DNA from: an uncultured Clostridia bacterium
GTDB taxonomy: Bacteria; Bacillota; Clostridia; Christensenellales; Aristaeellaceae
Assembly: GCA_934647305.1 (NCBI GenBank)
Contig: CAKUFI010000063.1
Span: 1 to 16,147, forward strand
Length of the DNA: 16,147 bases
Direction: 5' to 3'
Position 1 is the first letter of the stretch; every line of letters begins with the position of its first letter. Made by a program: the position numbers and the translations under genes. The notes under the pieces are model-generated. The model made no database searches. It was given only the letters and a program-made list of their open reading frames with translations, and had not been told where the DNA came from. This document shows, in pieces, positions 1 through 6,797 of this stretch.

Positions 1-150
1 GCACCTGGCCGGGGAGCTTGCTTCCCCGTCCACCAGCTTGTCAAAACCTTTTTTGACAAGCTGAGCTCCCCTTGCAGGGGAGCCTTGACCGCGCCCAACC
101 GTGTCTCCCCTGAAAGGGGAGGTGCCCGCGGCGCGGGCGGTGGGGTTTCG
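1..150. repeat. Hairpin-dense intergenic segment
   Basis: This gene-free stretch downstream of truA is a chain of short inverted repeats. Positions 35-62 form a 12-bp perfect stem (AGCTTGTCAAAA with its complement) around a CCTT loop. Positions 65-83 pair GCTCCCC with GGGGAGC. Positions 105-121 pair CTCCCCT with AGGGGAG, and 124-138 pair GCCCGC with GCGGGC. The composition resembles the GC-rich palindromic spacers common in GC-rich clostridial genomes. The 35-62 hairpin with its T-run could terminate a transcript from either side, but no ORF in the segment is credible. Confidence 0.6.
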
Positions 151-158
151 CCTACGCA

Positions 159-193
159 GAATTCAGGAACTCTAATTTATGGTTCCTGAATTC
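159..193 (-). repeat. Loop-conserved hairpin, copy 1 (3' end of truA)
   Basis: An 11-bp perfect stem (plus strand GAATTCAGGAA at 159-169, TTCCTGAATTC at 183-193) encloses a 13-nt loop at 170-182. Read on the minus strand the loop is CCATAAATTAGAG. Compared with the copies at 15643-15937, one stem base and its partner have both changed (A/T here, G/C there), so pairing is kept. It begins one base after the truA stop codon and may act as the truA transcript end. The linker before it, in minus-strand sense, continues into the truA coding sequence. Confidence 0.8.
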
Positions 194-194
194 G

Positions 195-1007
195 TCAATA
201 GAATGCGCGGCAGCAGGTGGCCGTCGGCCCTGCCGACTTGGCGAAGAGCTCGCGGGCCTCTTCCTCCTCGCCGGGGTAGAACACGCGCAGCAGGGTGAGG
301 CCGTGGGCGGGGGCGGTCACGCCCAGGTCGAGGCGGCTGCCGCTTTCAAGGGCGCGCGCGATGGCGCCCTCGGGCAGCTTGCCGCAGCCGACCTGCATCA
401 GCGTGCCGGCCAGTATGCGCACCATGTTGTACAGGAAGCCGCCGCCGTACACCAGCAGCGTGACCTCCTGCTCGTGCCGGAAGACGCGAACGCGGTACAT
501 CGTGCGCACCGTGTCCTTGACCACCGAGCCGCTGGCCGCGAAAGGCGCGAAGTCATGCGTGCCGACGATGGCCTGAGCCTCGCGATCCATCAGCGACTCG
601 TCCAGCGGGTACATGAAGTGGGCGTGGGTGTGGCGAAGCAGCGCGCTGGCGTGGGGGGAATTGTAGATCTGGTAGCGGTAGATCTTGCCGTGTGCCTGAA
701 AGCGCGGATGAAAATCGCTGTCCGCCTCCAGCGACTCGCGCACGCGGATATCGTCGGGCAGCAGCGTGTTGAGCGCGTAACTGAACTTCTCGGCGGGAAT
801 CCGGCTCGCCGTGTCAAAGGCGCACACCTGGCACAGCGCGTGTACGCCCGCGTCCGTCCGGCTCGCGCCCGTGACGCGGATCTCCTCCTTCGTCAGCCGA
901 TGCAGCGCCTTCTCCAGCACCTCCTGCACCGCCAGCGCGTTCTCCTGACGCTGCCAGCCCGCATAGGCCGTGCCGTCATATTCCAGGTTCAGTCTGATTC
1001 TGCGCAT
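195..1007 (-). CDS. truA: tRNA pseudouridine synthase A (TruA)
   Basis: TruA converts uridines 38-40 of the tRNA anticodon arm to pseudouridine in the cytoplasm. The 270-residue protein has the family N-terminus (RLNLEYDGTAYAGWQRQ) and the catalytic motif GASRTDAGVHAL, with the active aspartate at residue 52. Later motifs include KIYRYQIYNS and the conserved GGGFLYNMVRILAGTL segment. The start is set by an AGGAGGTG ribosome binding site at 1012-1019. It belongs to the classical ecfA1-ecfA2-ecfT-truA order but is 729 bp from ecfT. The last 13 residues (SAGPTATCCRAFY) and the TGA stop are encoded by a copy of the intergenic repeat (195-237), so the natural C-terminus was probably at or near LFAK. 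The core fold looks complete, so activity is likely retained. Confidence 0.95.
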   Translation of the reverse strand: MRRIRLNLEYDGTAYAGWQRQENALAVQEVLEKALHRLTKEEIRVTGASRTDAGVHALCQVCAFDTASRIPAEKFSYALNTLLPDDIRVRESLEADSDFHPRFQAHGKIYRYQIYNSPHASALLRHTHAHFMYPLDESLMDREAQAIVGTHDFAPFAASGSVVKDTVRTMYRVRVFRHEQEVTLLVYGGGFLYNMVRILAGTLMQVGCGKLPEGAIARALESGSRLDLGVTAPAHGLTLLRVFYPGEEEEARELFAKSAGPTATCCRAFY

Positions 1008-1021
1008 ATCGCACCTCCTTG

Positions 1022-1053
1022 GTCGGCAGTGCCGACAGCCACTTGCTGCCGCC
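1022..1053 (+). repeat. GTCGGC hairpin plus linker, single mini-repeat
   Basis: A 15-nt hairpin (GTCGGCAGTGCCGAC) is followed by a linker reading roughly GCCACTTGCTGC. The same pair occurs twice in tandem at 14234-14299, and a variant overlaps the end of truA. It lies just upstream of the truA ribosome binding site. Confidence 0.7.
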
Positions 1054-1154
1054 GAGGCCGCACGAATCCTTCGGCCATGAGTCAGAGCCTCAGGATTCTT
1101 CGTGGCAGAAAAAACAATCGCGGTGTCCCATAAGAGCTTCCGCGGGCAGCGTCC

Positions 1155-1222
1155 GGAGGGGAACGCTGTGGAGGCCGCCTTTTTGAAAAAGGCGCCTCCC
1201 CAGACCCTACCCGGAAAACACT
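1155..1222 (+). repeat. Bulged hairpin, copy a
   Basis: The outer arms GGAGGC (1170-1175) and GCCTCC (1194-1199) enclose inner arms GCCTTTTT (1177-1184) and AAAAAGGC (1186-1193), with a single unpaired base at 1176. The family tail CCCGGAAAACAC is at 1210-1221. This copy is in plus-strand sense, with no plus-strand gene before it in the window, so it is the one full copy not placed after a stop codon. Confidence 0.75.
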
Positions 1223-1275
1223 ATGATCCACGAAATGAGGGAAGAAGGAGAAATGCAGTTCCCCCGAATGCGGCG
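1210..1275 (+). repeat. Diverged single copy of the 120-bp repeat unit
   Basis: From the CCCGGAAAACAC tail the sequence continues TATGATCCACGAAATGAGGG and ends CGAATGCGGCG. It aligns by eye with the minus-strand reading of the tandem units at 11581-12060, which run CCCGGAAAGCAC, then GATGATCCGC, then CGAATGCGGCG. This links the array unit to the bulged-hairpin tail. Confidence 0.55.
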
Positions 1276-1280
1276 TGGGA

Positions 1281-1396
1281 GTCGGCAGGGCCGACAGCCG
1301 GTTCTGGCGACGCCCCTGAGCGCCATAGATTGAAGCGCTCAGGGGCTGCGGATTTCCGGAAGCTTTCCGGAAATCATGAGTCGGCATTGCCGACTC
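1281..1396 (+). repeat. Composite loop-conserved hairpin unit, copy 2
   Basis: Four hairpins occur in series. The first is GTCGGC/GCCGAC at 1281-1295. Next is the loop-conserved hairpin at 1312-1346, with stem GCCCCTGAGCG/CGCTCAGGGGC and 13-nt loop CCATAGATTGAAG. Then comes a stem at 1351-1375 (GATTTCCGGAA/TTCCGGAAATC), and last GAGTCGGC/GCCGACTC at 1378-1396. The order matches 14310-14392 and the 130-bp units, yet the main stem sequence is entirely different while the loop is kept. Confidence 0.8.
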
Positions 1397-1453
1397 CCAT
1401 TCCGGGCAGGCGCTCCCTCGCCCGGAAAGCATAATCATTTACTCGGCGCTGAA

Positions 1454-1678
1454 GGAAAACACGTTTGGCTATTCCGCGTTCCCCTACATTACGTGCAAGA
1501 AGACATGTGTTTGGAGCGAAAAGTCTGTCTTGCAAGTGTTTTCCGGGAGAGCTTCGTCTGGCCGTTTGGTTCGTCTTTCGGAAATACGCCCGGTATTTCG
1601 CGTTTTCCTACATTACGGGCAAGAAGCGCATATGTTTTGAAAAAATAAGTCTGTCTTGCAGGTGTTTTCCGGGAGAGC
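1454..1678 (-). repeat. Two-copy imperfect tandem repeat, period 124 bp
   Basis: Shared blocks such as CCTACATTACG (1483 and 1607), GTCTGTCTTGCA and GTGTTTTCCGGGAGAGCT recur 124-126 bp apart. In minus-strand sense each unit begins with the bulged-hairpin tail (CTCTCCCGGAAAACAC), so the array runs on from the hairpin that follows ecfT. This is the same arrangement as the 120-bp array after the FAD oxidoreductase gene. Confidence 0.7.
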
Positions 1679-1735
1679 TCGAGAGGCGCCTTTTTCAAAA
1701 AGGCGGCCTCTCGAACGTTCCTCCCCCACGTTCCC
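1662..1735 (-). repeat. Bulged hairpin, copy b (after ecfT)
   Basis: On the plus strand TCGAGAGGC (1679-1687) pairs with GCCTCTCGA (1706-1714). The inner arms GCCTTTTT (1688-1695) and AAAAAGGC (1697-1704) pair with each other. G1705 is the single bulged base. It begins about 22 bases after the ecfT stop codon in ecfT sense. No clean U-tract follows, so it is not a textbook intrinsic terminator, although a role at the 3' end is suggested by position. Confidence 0.75.
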
Positions 1736-1736
1736 C

Positions 1737-2525
1737 TTACAGCACGATCACGGCGGCGAGCAGGGCGGCCATGACGAGGGCGGCGAGGGCGTCGAGGCGG
1801 GTGAAGCGGAGCTGCTTCATGCGGGTGCGGTGTTCGCCGCCGCGGTAGCAGCGGGCCTCCATGGCCATGGCGAGCTCGTCGGCGCGGCGGAAGGCGCTGA
1901 CGAAGAGGGGGACGAGCAGGGGCAGCATGCTTTTGGCCTTCTGGACGAGATTGCCGGTCTCAAAGTCCGCGCCGCGGGCCATCTGCGCCTTCATGATCTT
2001 GTCGGTTTCCTCCATCAGGGTGGGGATGAAGCGCAGGGCGATGGACATCATCATGGCCAGTTCGTGGGCGGGGAAGCCGATTTTGGAGAGCGGCTTTAAG
2101 AGGCTCTCGATGCCGTCGGTCAGAGCGATGGGACTGGTGGTCAGGGTGAGAAGCTGCGTGCCCAGGATGAGCAGCACCAGCCTCAGCGCCATGAACCCGG
2201 CGCTTTTGAGCCCCTGATCGGTGATTTTGATGAACCTCCAGGCGAAGAGCGTGTTGCCGCCGCTGGTGAAAAACAGGTTGAGCACGAACGTGAAAATGAT
2301 GACGAAGAAGACCGGCTTGAGACCCTTCACCATGAACTTCACGTCGATGCGGGAGAGCGCCGCCATGCCCGCGATGAACAGGAACACGAGCGCGTAGGCG
2401 GGAAGGGACGAGGCGACGAATACTGCCGCGATCAGCGCGATCGTGAGCAGGATTTTGGCGCGGGGATCGAGCCGGTGCAGGGGCGAGGTGCCGGGGAAAT
2501 ACTGTCCCAGGGTGATGTTGACCAT
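1737..2525 (-). CDS. ecfT: ECF transporter transmembrane subunit EcfT
   Basis: EcfT is the membrane coupling subunit that ties the two EcfA ATPases to interchangeable substrate-binding S components for vitamin or metal uptake. The 262-residue protein opens with the typical LGQYFPGTSPLHRLDPRAKI. It has several hydrophobic segments (about residues 25-60, 75-95, 110-135 and the C-terminal LDALAALVMAALLAAVIVL). The cytosolic coupling region carries ARGADFE and a second Arg motif, EARCYRGG. It starts 3 bp after ecfA2 ends, with GGAGG inside the end of ecfA2, so the genes are co-transcribed and probably translationally coupled. No S component is in the window, which fits a group II (shared-module) ECF system. 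The substrate cannot be inferred. Confidence 0.93.
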   Translation of the reverse strand: MVNITLGQYFPGTSPLHRLDPRAKILLTIALIAAVFVASSLPAYALVFLFIAGMAALSRIDVKFMVKGLKPVFFVIIFTFVLNLFFTSGGNTLFAWRFIKITDQGLKSAGFMALRLVLLILGTQLLTLTTSPIALTDGIESLLKPLSKIGFPAHELAMMMSIALRFIPTLMEETDKIMKAQMARGADFETGNLVQKAKSMLPLLVPLFVSAFRRADELAMAMEARCYRGGEHRTRMKQLRFTRLDALAALVMAALLAAVIVL

Positions 2526-2528
2526 GCC

Positions 2529-3386
2529 TCAGCCCTCCTTCCCGAATGTCTGAAGAATCGCCCGCTTCACGTCCTCGCGGGTAAACGCGCCCGGCGGGAC
2601 GGGGAAGCCCGCCTCGCGGAGCCGCTCGGCCAGGCGGGCGCACTCGGGCAGTTCAAGGCCGGCCTCGCGGATGGCCGTCGTGTCGGAGAAGACCTCTTTT
2701 GGGGTGCCGTCGGCGACCAGCGAGCCGTGACTGAGCACCAGGATGCGGCTGCAGAGCCGGGACACGTCGGTCATGCTGTGGGAGACCATGATGAGCGTTC
2801 TGGCGCCGTTTTCGTGGATACGCCTGACCAGGGAGAGGATTTCCTCCCGGCCGCGGGGGTCGAGGCCGGCCGCCGGCTCGTCCAGTATGAGCGTCTGCGG
2901 CTTCATGGCCACCACGCCCGCGATGGCCGCGCGGCGCTTTTGGCCGCCCGAAAGCTCGAACGGGGAGGCGGAATACAGCTTTTCGTCGGTCAGGCCCACC
3001 ATGCGCAGCGCCTCCCGGGCGCACTTTTCGGCCTCCTCGTCGGAAAGTCCCTGATTCTTCGGGCCGAACATCACGTCCTTTAGCACGGTTTCCTCGAACA
3101 GCTGGTACTCCGGGTACTGAAACACCAGCCCGACCCGCCGCCTGACCTCGCGCAGCTGCTCCTTGCCGGAGGACAGGTCGAGCCCGTCCACGATCACGGT
3201 GCCGCCGGTGGGCTTGAGCAGGCCGTTCAGGTGCATGATGAGCGTGGACTTGCCGCTGCCGGTGTGGCCGATCACGCCCACGAATTCGCCGTCGTGTATG
3301 GTCAGACTCAGCTCGTTGAGCGCGGCCGTCTCAAACGGGCTGCCCGGCATGTACACATGCTTCAGTTGCTTGATTTCAATCGGCAC
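2529..3386 (-). CDS. ecfA2: ECF transporter ATPase EcfA2
   Basis: This is the second ATPase of the ECF energising module. The 285-residue protein shows the EcfA2-type start (YMPGSPFETAALNELSL) and Walker A GHTGSGKST (residues 40-48). It also has the Q-loop VFQYPEYQLFEETV, ABC signature LSGGQKRR and Walker B LILDEPAAGLDP. A switch histidine lies in MVSHSMTDV. The start is a GTG at 3384-3386, which gives a 25-bp overlap with the end of ecfA1. The ribosome binding site is weak (GGTGGTGGAA), so reinitiation from ecfA1 is likely. It is paired with ecfA1 and ecfT, and the heterodimer energises transport. Confidence 0.93.
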   Translation of the reverse strand: MPIEIKQLKHVYMPGSPFETAALNELSLTIHDGEFVGVIGHTGSGKSTLIMHLNGLLKPTGGTVIVDGLDLSSGKEQLREVRRRVGLVFQYPEYQLFEETVLKDVMFGPKNQGLSDEEAEKCAREALRMVGLTDEKLYSASPFELSGGQKRRAAIAGVVAMKPQTLILDEPAAGLDPRGREEILSLVRRIHENGARTLIMVSHSMTDVSRLCSRILVLSHGSLVADGTPKEVFSDTTAIREAGLELPECARLAERLREAGFPVPPGAFTREDVKRAILQTFGKEG

Positions 3387-4204
3387 AGTTCCACCACCAT
3401 TTCGTCTACGGATAGTATGTCCTCGGGCAGGTTCAGCCCGGATGCGCGCAGCTCATGTGCAAGCAGGGTCATTTCGGGCACGTCCAGGCCCTTTTCGCGC
3501 ACCTCCTCGCGGTGCCTTGAAAACACCTCGCGGGGGGTGCCGAGCAGGGCGATCTGCCCCTCCTGCATCACGGCGACCCGGTCGCAGCGGGCGGCCTCCT
3601 CCATGAAGTGGGTGATCCAGATCACGGTCATGCCCTCCTCGCGGTTGAGGCGGTCGACCACCGAGAGCACCTCGGCGCGGCCCACCGGGTCGAGCATGGC
3701 GGTGGACTCGTCGAACACGATGACCTCCGGCCGCATGGCCAGCACGCCCGCGATGGCCACGCGCTGCTTCTGGCCGCCCGAGAGCATGTGGGGCGAGGCG
3801 AGCGCGTATTCGCTCATGCCGACGCTTTCCAGCGCCGCGTCCACCCGCGCGCGAATTTCGTCCGGGGCGACGCCCAGGTTCTCCAGCCCGAACGCCACGT
3901 CCTCCTCGACCACCGTCGCCACCAGCTGGTTGTCCGGGTTCTGAAACACCATGCCGCAGTGGGCGCGCACCTGCCAGGCGTTTTTCTCGTCGGCCGCGTC
4001 CAGGCCCGCCACGGTGAGCGAGCCCGAGGTGGGGGTGTACAGCGCGTTCATCAGCTTGGCAAGGGTTGACTTGCCGCAGCCGTTCGCCCCCAGTATGGCC
4101 AGCTTTTCGCCCTTTTCGACCGAAAGCGACACGCCCTTCAGGGCGCGGTGCGCCGCCTCCGGGTATTTATAGGTCAGCTCTTTGGCTTCGATGATCGTGC
4201 TCAT
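3362..4204 (-). CDS. ecfA1: ECF transporter ATPase EcfA1
   Basis: First gene of the ECF module, encoding a 280-residue ATPase. Walker A is GANGCGKST (residues 39-47), the Q-loop is VFQNPDNQL, the signature is LSGGQKQR and the switch region is ITHFMEE. Walker B reads VIVFDESTAMLDP, with Ser in place of the common Ala/Pro after the catalytic Glu. I place the start at the ATG 4202-4204 (MSTIIEAKELTYKYPEA), preceded by a GAGGGGG-type ribosome binding site. The frame stays open a further 33 codons upstream, but that extension has no family similarity and overlaps the predicted promoter. The gene is divergent from cggR. Confidence 0.93.
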   Translation of the reverse strand: MSTIIEAKELTYKYPEAAHRALKGVSLSVEKGEKLAILGANGCGKSTLAKLMNALYTPTSGSLTVAGLDAADEKNAWQVRAHCGMVFQNPDNQLVATVVEEDVAFGLENLGVAPDEIRARVDAALESVGMSEYALASPHMLSGGQKQRVAIAGVLAMRPEVIVFDESTAMLDPVGRAEVLSVVDRLNREEGMTVIWITHFMEEAARCDRVAVMQEGQIALLGTPREVFSRHREEVREKGLDVPEMTLLAHELRASGLNLPEDILSVDEMVVELCRLKSSN

Positions 4205-4240
4205 GCGTTTTTCCCCCTCAGGCTGCTTTAACGGCTCTTT

Positions 4241-4246
4241 ATCATA
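4241..4246 (-). promoter_or_regulatory. Probable extended -10 of the ecf operon promoter
   Basis: The minus strand reads TGGTATGAT, an extended -10 (TGn-TATGAT), 37 bp upstream of the ecfA1 start codon. No good -35 hexamer lies 16-18 bp further upstream, so the call rests on the extended -10 and on position in the divergent ecfA1/cggR gap. Confidence 0.4.
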
Positions 4247-4309
4247 CCATCGCCGCGTTAATATCGGTGGGATATATCGAATTATTAACCGGAGATTCGG
4301 CATTTCTTC

Positions 4310-4338
4310 TCGACAGAAGGGACGCGGAATGCTACAAT
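4310..4338 (+). promoter_or_regulatory. cggR promoter
   Basis: TCGACA (4310-4315) and TACAAT (4333-4338) are separated by exactly 17 bp, each one mismatch from the vegetative consensus. The promoter lies immediately before the CggR-like operator and about 55 bp before the cggR start codon. Confidence 0.75.
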
Positions 4339-4345
4339 AGTGGGG

Positions 4346-4380
4346 CGGGACAGATTACGTCATGCGGGACAGAATTCGCC
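4346..4380 (+). promoter_or_regulatory. CggR-like operator (two direct half-sites)
   Basis: CGGGAC occurs at 4346 and 4365, each followed by a six-base AT-containing spacer and a CGYC tetranucleotide (CGTC, CGCC). The published Bacillus subtilis CggR site, as I recall it, has the form CGGGAC-N6-TGTC-N4, repeated. Here the period is 19 bp, one shorter. Its place just after the -10 would let CggR block elongation or clearance, giving autoregulation of cggR. Confidence 0.65.
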
Positions 4381-4393
4381 CGCGGAGGTGCGT

Positions 4394-5434
4394 ATGGATC
4401 ACGCGACGCTGTCGTTTCTGCGCGGGCTTGCGCCGGAGCTGACCGGGCAGATGTACCTGCGCGCGCTGGCGCTGACGCGGATCGCGTCGATCGCGCCGGT
4501 GGGCAGGCGGCTGCTCTCCGGGCAGATGGATCTGCCGGAGCGGGAGGTGCGCTCGCTGTGCGACGGCATGCGCGAGGACGGACTGATTTCCTGCTCGGCG
4601 GGCGGCATGACGCTGACCGAAAAGGGCGGCGCGCTGCTTTCCGAGGCGCAGGAAACCGTGCGGTACCTGGGCGGCATCGACGAGCTGGAGAGCCGGCTCA
4701 AGGCGCGCCTGGACGTGGACTGCGTGTGCGTGCAGCCCGGAAACGCCGACCAGAATCCGCAGCTGCTGCGCGAGGTGGGGCGGCTGGCGGCGCACAGGCT
4801 CAGAACCCTGCTCAGCGACGGCATGATTCTCACCGTGTCGGGCGGAAGCAGCGTGGCGGCGGTGGCCGAGGGCATGCGCGGCCTTCCCCCGGTCAAGGTG
4901 CACGTCATCCCGGCGCGGGGCGGCGTGGGACGCGCGGCCGAGACGCAGGCCAGCACCCTGGCGGAGAAATTCGCGCGGGCGCTGGGCGGAAGCTATTCGG
5001 CGCTGCACCTGCCCGACTCGATCTCCCCGGCGGCGCTTCGGGAGCTGGTGAAGCTGCCCGAGATTCGCGAGCCGCTGGGCGCGATGCACCACACGGATCT
5101 GCTGCTCTACGGCATCGGCCGGGCGGACATCATGGCCCGCAACCGGGCGCTTCCCGAGGAGGAGGTGCGGGGCATCCTGCGCATGGGTGCGGCCGCCGAG
5201 GCGGTGGGGTGCTACTTTGACGAGAAGGGCAAAATGCTGTTTCAGGCGTCGGGCGTGAGCCTGCACGAGGAACAGCTGCGCACCATTCCCATGATCGCCG
5301 CCGTGGCCGCGGGGCCGGGCAAGGCGCGGGCGATCCTGGCCGTGCTTCGCCACCACCGGCACCACCTGCTGGCGCTTGACGAGGGCGCCGCCCGCGAAAT
5401 CGAACGCATTTTAAGCGAGGAGCCGAAGCAATAA
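4394..5434 (+). CDS. cggR: Central glycolytic genes regulator CggR (SorC family)
   Basis: CggR represses the lower-glycolysis operon and is relieved by fructose 1,6-bisphosphate. The 346-residue protein matches the family along its length. It has an N-terminal winged-helix region with PVGRRLLS and GMTLTEKG (about residues 35-80). The sugar-phosphate-binding domain has VSGGSSVAAVAEGM, VIPARGGVGR, LYGIGRADIMARNR and EAVGCYFDEKG, and the C-terminus is LALDEGAAREIERIL. The start is chosen at ATG 4394 because GGAGGTG lies just before it; the frame is open to 4340 but the extra 18 codons cover the operator. It precedes pgk by 105 bp. The gapA gene that normally lies between cggR and pgk is missing. 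Confidence 0.92.
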   Translation: MDHATLSFLRGLAPELTGQMYLRALALTRIASIAPVGRRLLSGQMDLPEREVRSLCDGMREDGLISCSAGGMTLTEKGGALLSEAQETVRYLGGIDELESRLKARLDVDCVCVQPGNADQNPQLLREVGRLAAHRLRTLLSDGMILTVSGGSSVAAVAEGMRGLPPVKVHVIPARGGVGRAAETQASTLAEKFARALGGSYSALHLPDSISPAALRELVKLPEIREPLGAMHHTDLLLYGIGRADIMARNRALPEEEVRGILRMGAAAEAVGCYFDEKGKMLFQASGVSLHEEQLRTIPMIAAVAAGPGKARAILAVLRHHRHHLLALDEGAAREIERILSEEPKQ

Positions 5435-5475
5435 AGCAAGAGTTCAACAAGATTTAGCTTTTCGCTTAAGATAAA

Positions 5476-5487
5476 GTGTGGTATACT
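5476..5487 (+). promoter_or_regulatory. Probable internal promoter ahead of pgk (extended -10)
   Basis: GTGTGGTATACT contains an extended -10 (TGG-TATACT, hexamer 5482-5487) about 52 bp upstream of the pgk start codon. The region at -35 is T-rich (TTTTCG) but a poor match. The surroundings are AT-rich compared with the flanking genes, which supports a real promoter that could let pgk-gpmI be transcribed independently of the CggR-controlled start. Confidence 0.55.
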
Positions 5488-5539
5488 ATTGTGCGTGCAA
5501 TAGATGCTGCTCAACTTCAAAAAAGGAGTGTGTACAACC

Positions 5540-6724
5540 ATGAAAAAGACCATTGCCGACGTACAGGTTGAGGGCAAGAAGGTTCTTGTCCGCTGCGACT
5601 TTAACGTGCCGCTGGACAAGGCGACCGGCGCCATCACCGACGACAAGCGCATCCGCGCCGCCATCCCCACCATCAAGTATCTGCTCGATCATCACGCGGC
5701 CGTGATCCTGTGCTCCCACCTGGGCAAGCCCAAGGGCGAGTGGAAGGAAAGCCTGAGCCTGGCTCCCGTTGCCAAGCGCCTTGAGGAGCTGCTCGGCCAG
5801 CCCGTGATCTTCGCCAAGGATATCGTGGGCGAGGACGCGAAGGCCAAGGCCAAGGCGCTCAAGTGCGGCGAGGTCATGCTGCTGGAGAACCTGCGCTTCG
5901 ACAAGCGCGAGGAGAAGAACGATCCCGAGTTCGCCAAGGAGCTGGCCGACATGGCCGAGCTGTACGTGTCCGACGCGTTCGGCACCGTGCACCGCGCCCA
6001 TGCGTCCACCGAGGGCGTGTCTCACTACCTGCCCGCCGTGTCCGGCTTCTTGATTCAGAAGGAGCTGGAGATCATCGGCGGCGCGCTGGCCAACCCGAAG
6101 CGTCCCCTGGTCGCGATCCTGGGCGGCAGCAAGGTGTCCTCCAAGATCGGCGTGATCAACAACCTGCTGGAGATCGCCGACACCATCATCATCGGCGGCG
6201 GCATGGCCTACACCTTCGCGGTTGCGCAGGGCGGCAAGGTCGGCGATTCGCTGCTCGAGCCCGACTGGGTCGACTACGCCAAGGACATGATCAAGAAGGC
6301 GGCCGACAAGGGCGTGAAGCTGCTTCTGCCCATCGACACCGTGGCCGCGGACGCGTTCGACGCGAACGCCAACACCCAGATCGTGCCCACCACCGCCATC
6401 CCGGACGGCTGGCAGGGTCTGGACATCGGCCCGAAGACCATCGCCGCCTACTGCGACGCGGTCAAGGACGCCGGCACCGTGATCTGGAACGGCCCGATGG
6501 GCGTGTTCGAGTTCCCCGCCTTCGCCGTGGGCACCAAGGCCATCGCGCAGGCGCTGAGCGAGACCAACGCCATCACCATCGTGGGCGGCGGCGACAGCGC
6601 GGCGGCTGTGGAGCAGCTGGGCTATGCCGACAAGATGACCCACATCTCCACCGGCGGCGGCGCGTCCCTCGAGTTCATGGAGGGCAAGGTGCTGCCCGGT
6701 GTGGCCTGCCTGCTGGACAAGTAA
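5540..6724 (+). CDS. pgk: Phosphoglycerate kinase
   Basis: Pgk transfers the acyl phosphate of 1,3-bisphosphoglycerate to ADP in lower glycolysis. The 394-residue length is normal. Motifs in order are VRCDFNVPL, SHLGKPKG, ENLRFDKREEKND, SDAFGTVHRAHAS, LGGSKVSSKIGV, the nucleotide-binding NGPMGVFE and GGGDSAAAVE near the C-terminus. The start ATG at 5540 follows an AAAGGAG site; the frame extends 12 codons further upstream without a ribosome binding site. It heads the pgk-orf-tpiA-gpmI group. Two hairpins (6734-6762 and 6798-6831) follow and may attenuate or process the transcript before the next gene. Confidence 0.97.
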   Translation: MKKTIADVQVEGKKVLVRCDFNVPLDKATGAITDDKRIRAAIPTIKYLLDHHAAVILCSHLGKPKGEWKESLSLAPVAKRLEELLGQPVIFAKDIVGEDAKAKAKALKCGEVMLLENLRFDKREEKNDPEFAKELADMAELYVSDAFGTVHRAHASTEGVSHYLPAVSGFLIQKELEIIGGALANPKRPLVAILGGSKVSSKIGVINNLLEIADTIIIGGGMAYTFAVAQGGKVGDSLLEPDWVDYAKDMIKKAADKGVKLLLPIDTVAADAFDANANTQIVPTTAIPDGWQGLDIGPKTIAAYCDAVKDAGTVIWNGPMGVFEFPAFAVGTKAIAQALSETNAITIVGGGDSAAAVEQLGYADKMTHISTGGGASLEFMEGKVLPGVACLLDK

Positions 6725-6733
6725 GACTCTTTG

Positions 6734-6762
6734 CTGCGAGGCCGTTTCGTGCGGTCTCGCAG
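6734..6762 (+). terminator. Hairpin shortly after pgk (possible attenuator)
   Basis: CTGCGAGGCCG (6734-6744) pairs with CGGTCTCGCAG (6752-6762), an 11-bp stem with one G-U pair and loop TTTCGTG, nine bases after the pgk stop. It is followed by TCTGTCT, which is only weakly U-rich, so it may be partial termination or mRNA stabilisation rather than a strong terminator. Confidence 0.45.
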
Positions 6763-6797
6763 TCTGTCTAGAAACGCGGGGAAGGCTGGGAAACGCC

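Larger units (their letters stand above)
1008..1736. other. 729-bp gene-free repeat block between ecfT and truA
   Basis: No credible gene is present: ORFs here start without ribosome binding sites and translate hairpin repeats. In order it holds a GTCGGC/GCCGAC mini-hairpin (1022-1053), a bulged hairpin (1155-1222), a diverged single copy of the 120-bp unit (1210-1275), a composite loop-conserved hairpin unit (1281-1396), a two-copy 124-bp imperfect tandem repeat (1454-1678) and a second bulged hairpin (1662-1735). In related Firmicutes ecfT and truA are usually adjacent, so I infer this block accumulated by repeat insertion. Confidence 0.7.

Noticed and set aside
303..1133. 276-residue plus-strand ORF over truA
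   Set aside because: Shadow of truA on the other strand; the sequence is Ala/Val/Arg-rich with no recognisable domain and no ribosome binding site.
4205..4303. Longer ecfA1 with a 33-residue N-terminal extension
   Set aside because: The extension has no similarity to EcfA1, covers the promoter region, and a ribosome binding site precedes the internal ATG at 4204.
4340..4393. Longer cggR starting at 4340
   Set aside because: The added codons lie inside the predicted operator; GGAGGTG directly before 4394 decides the start.
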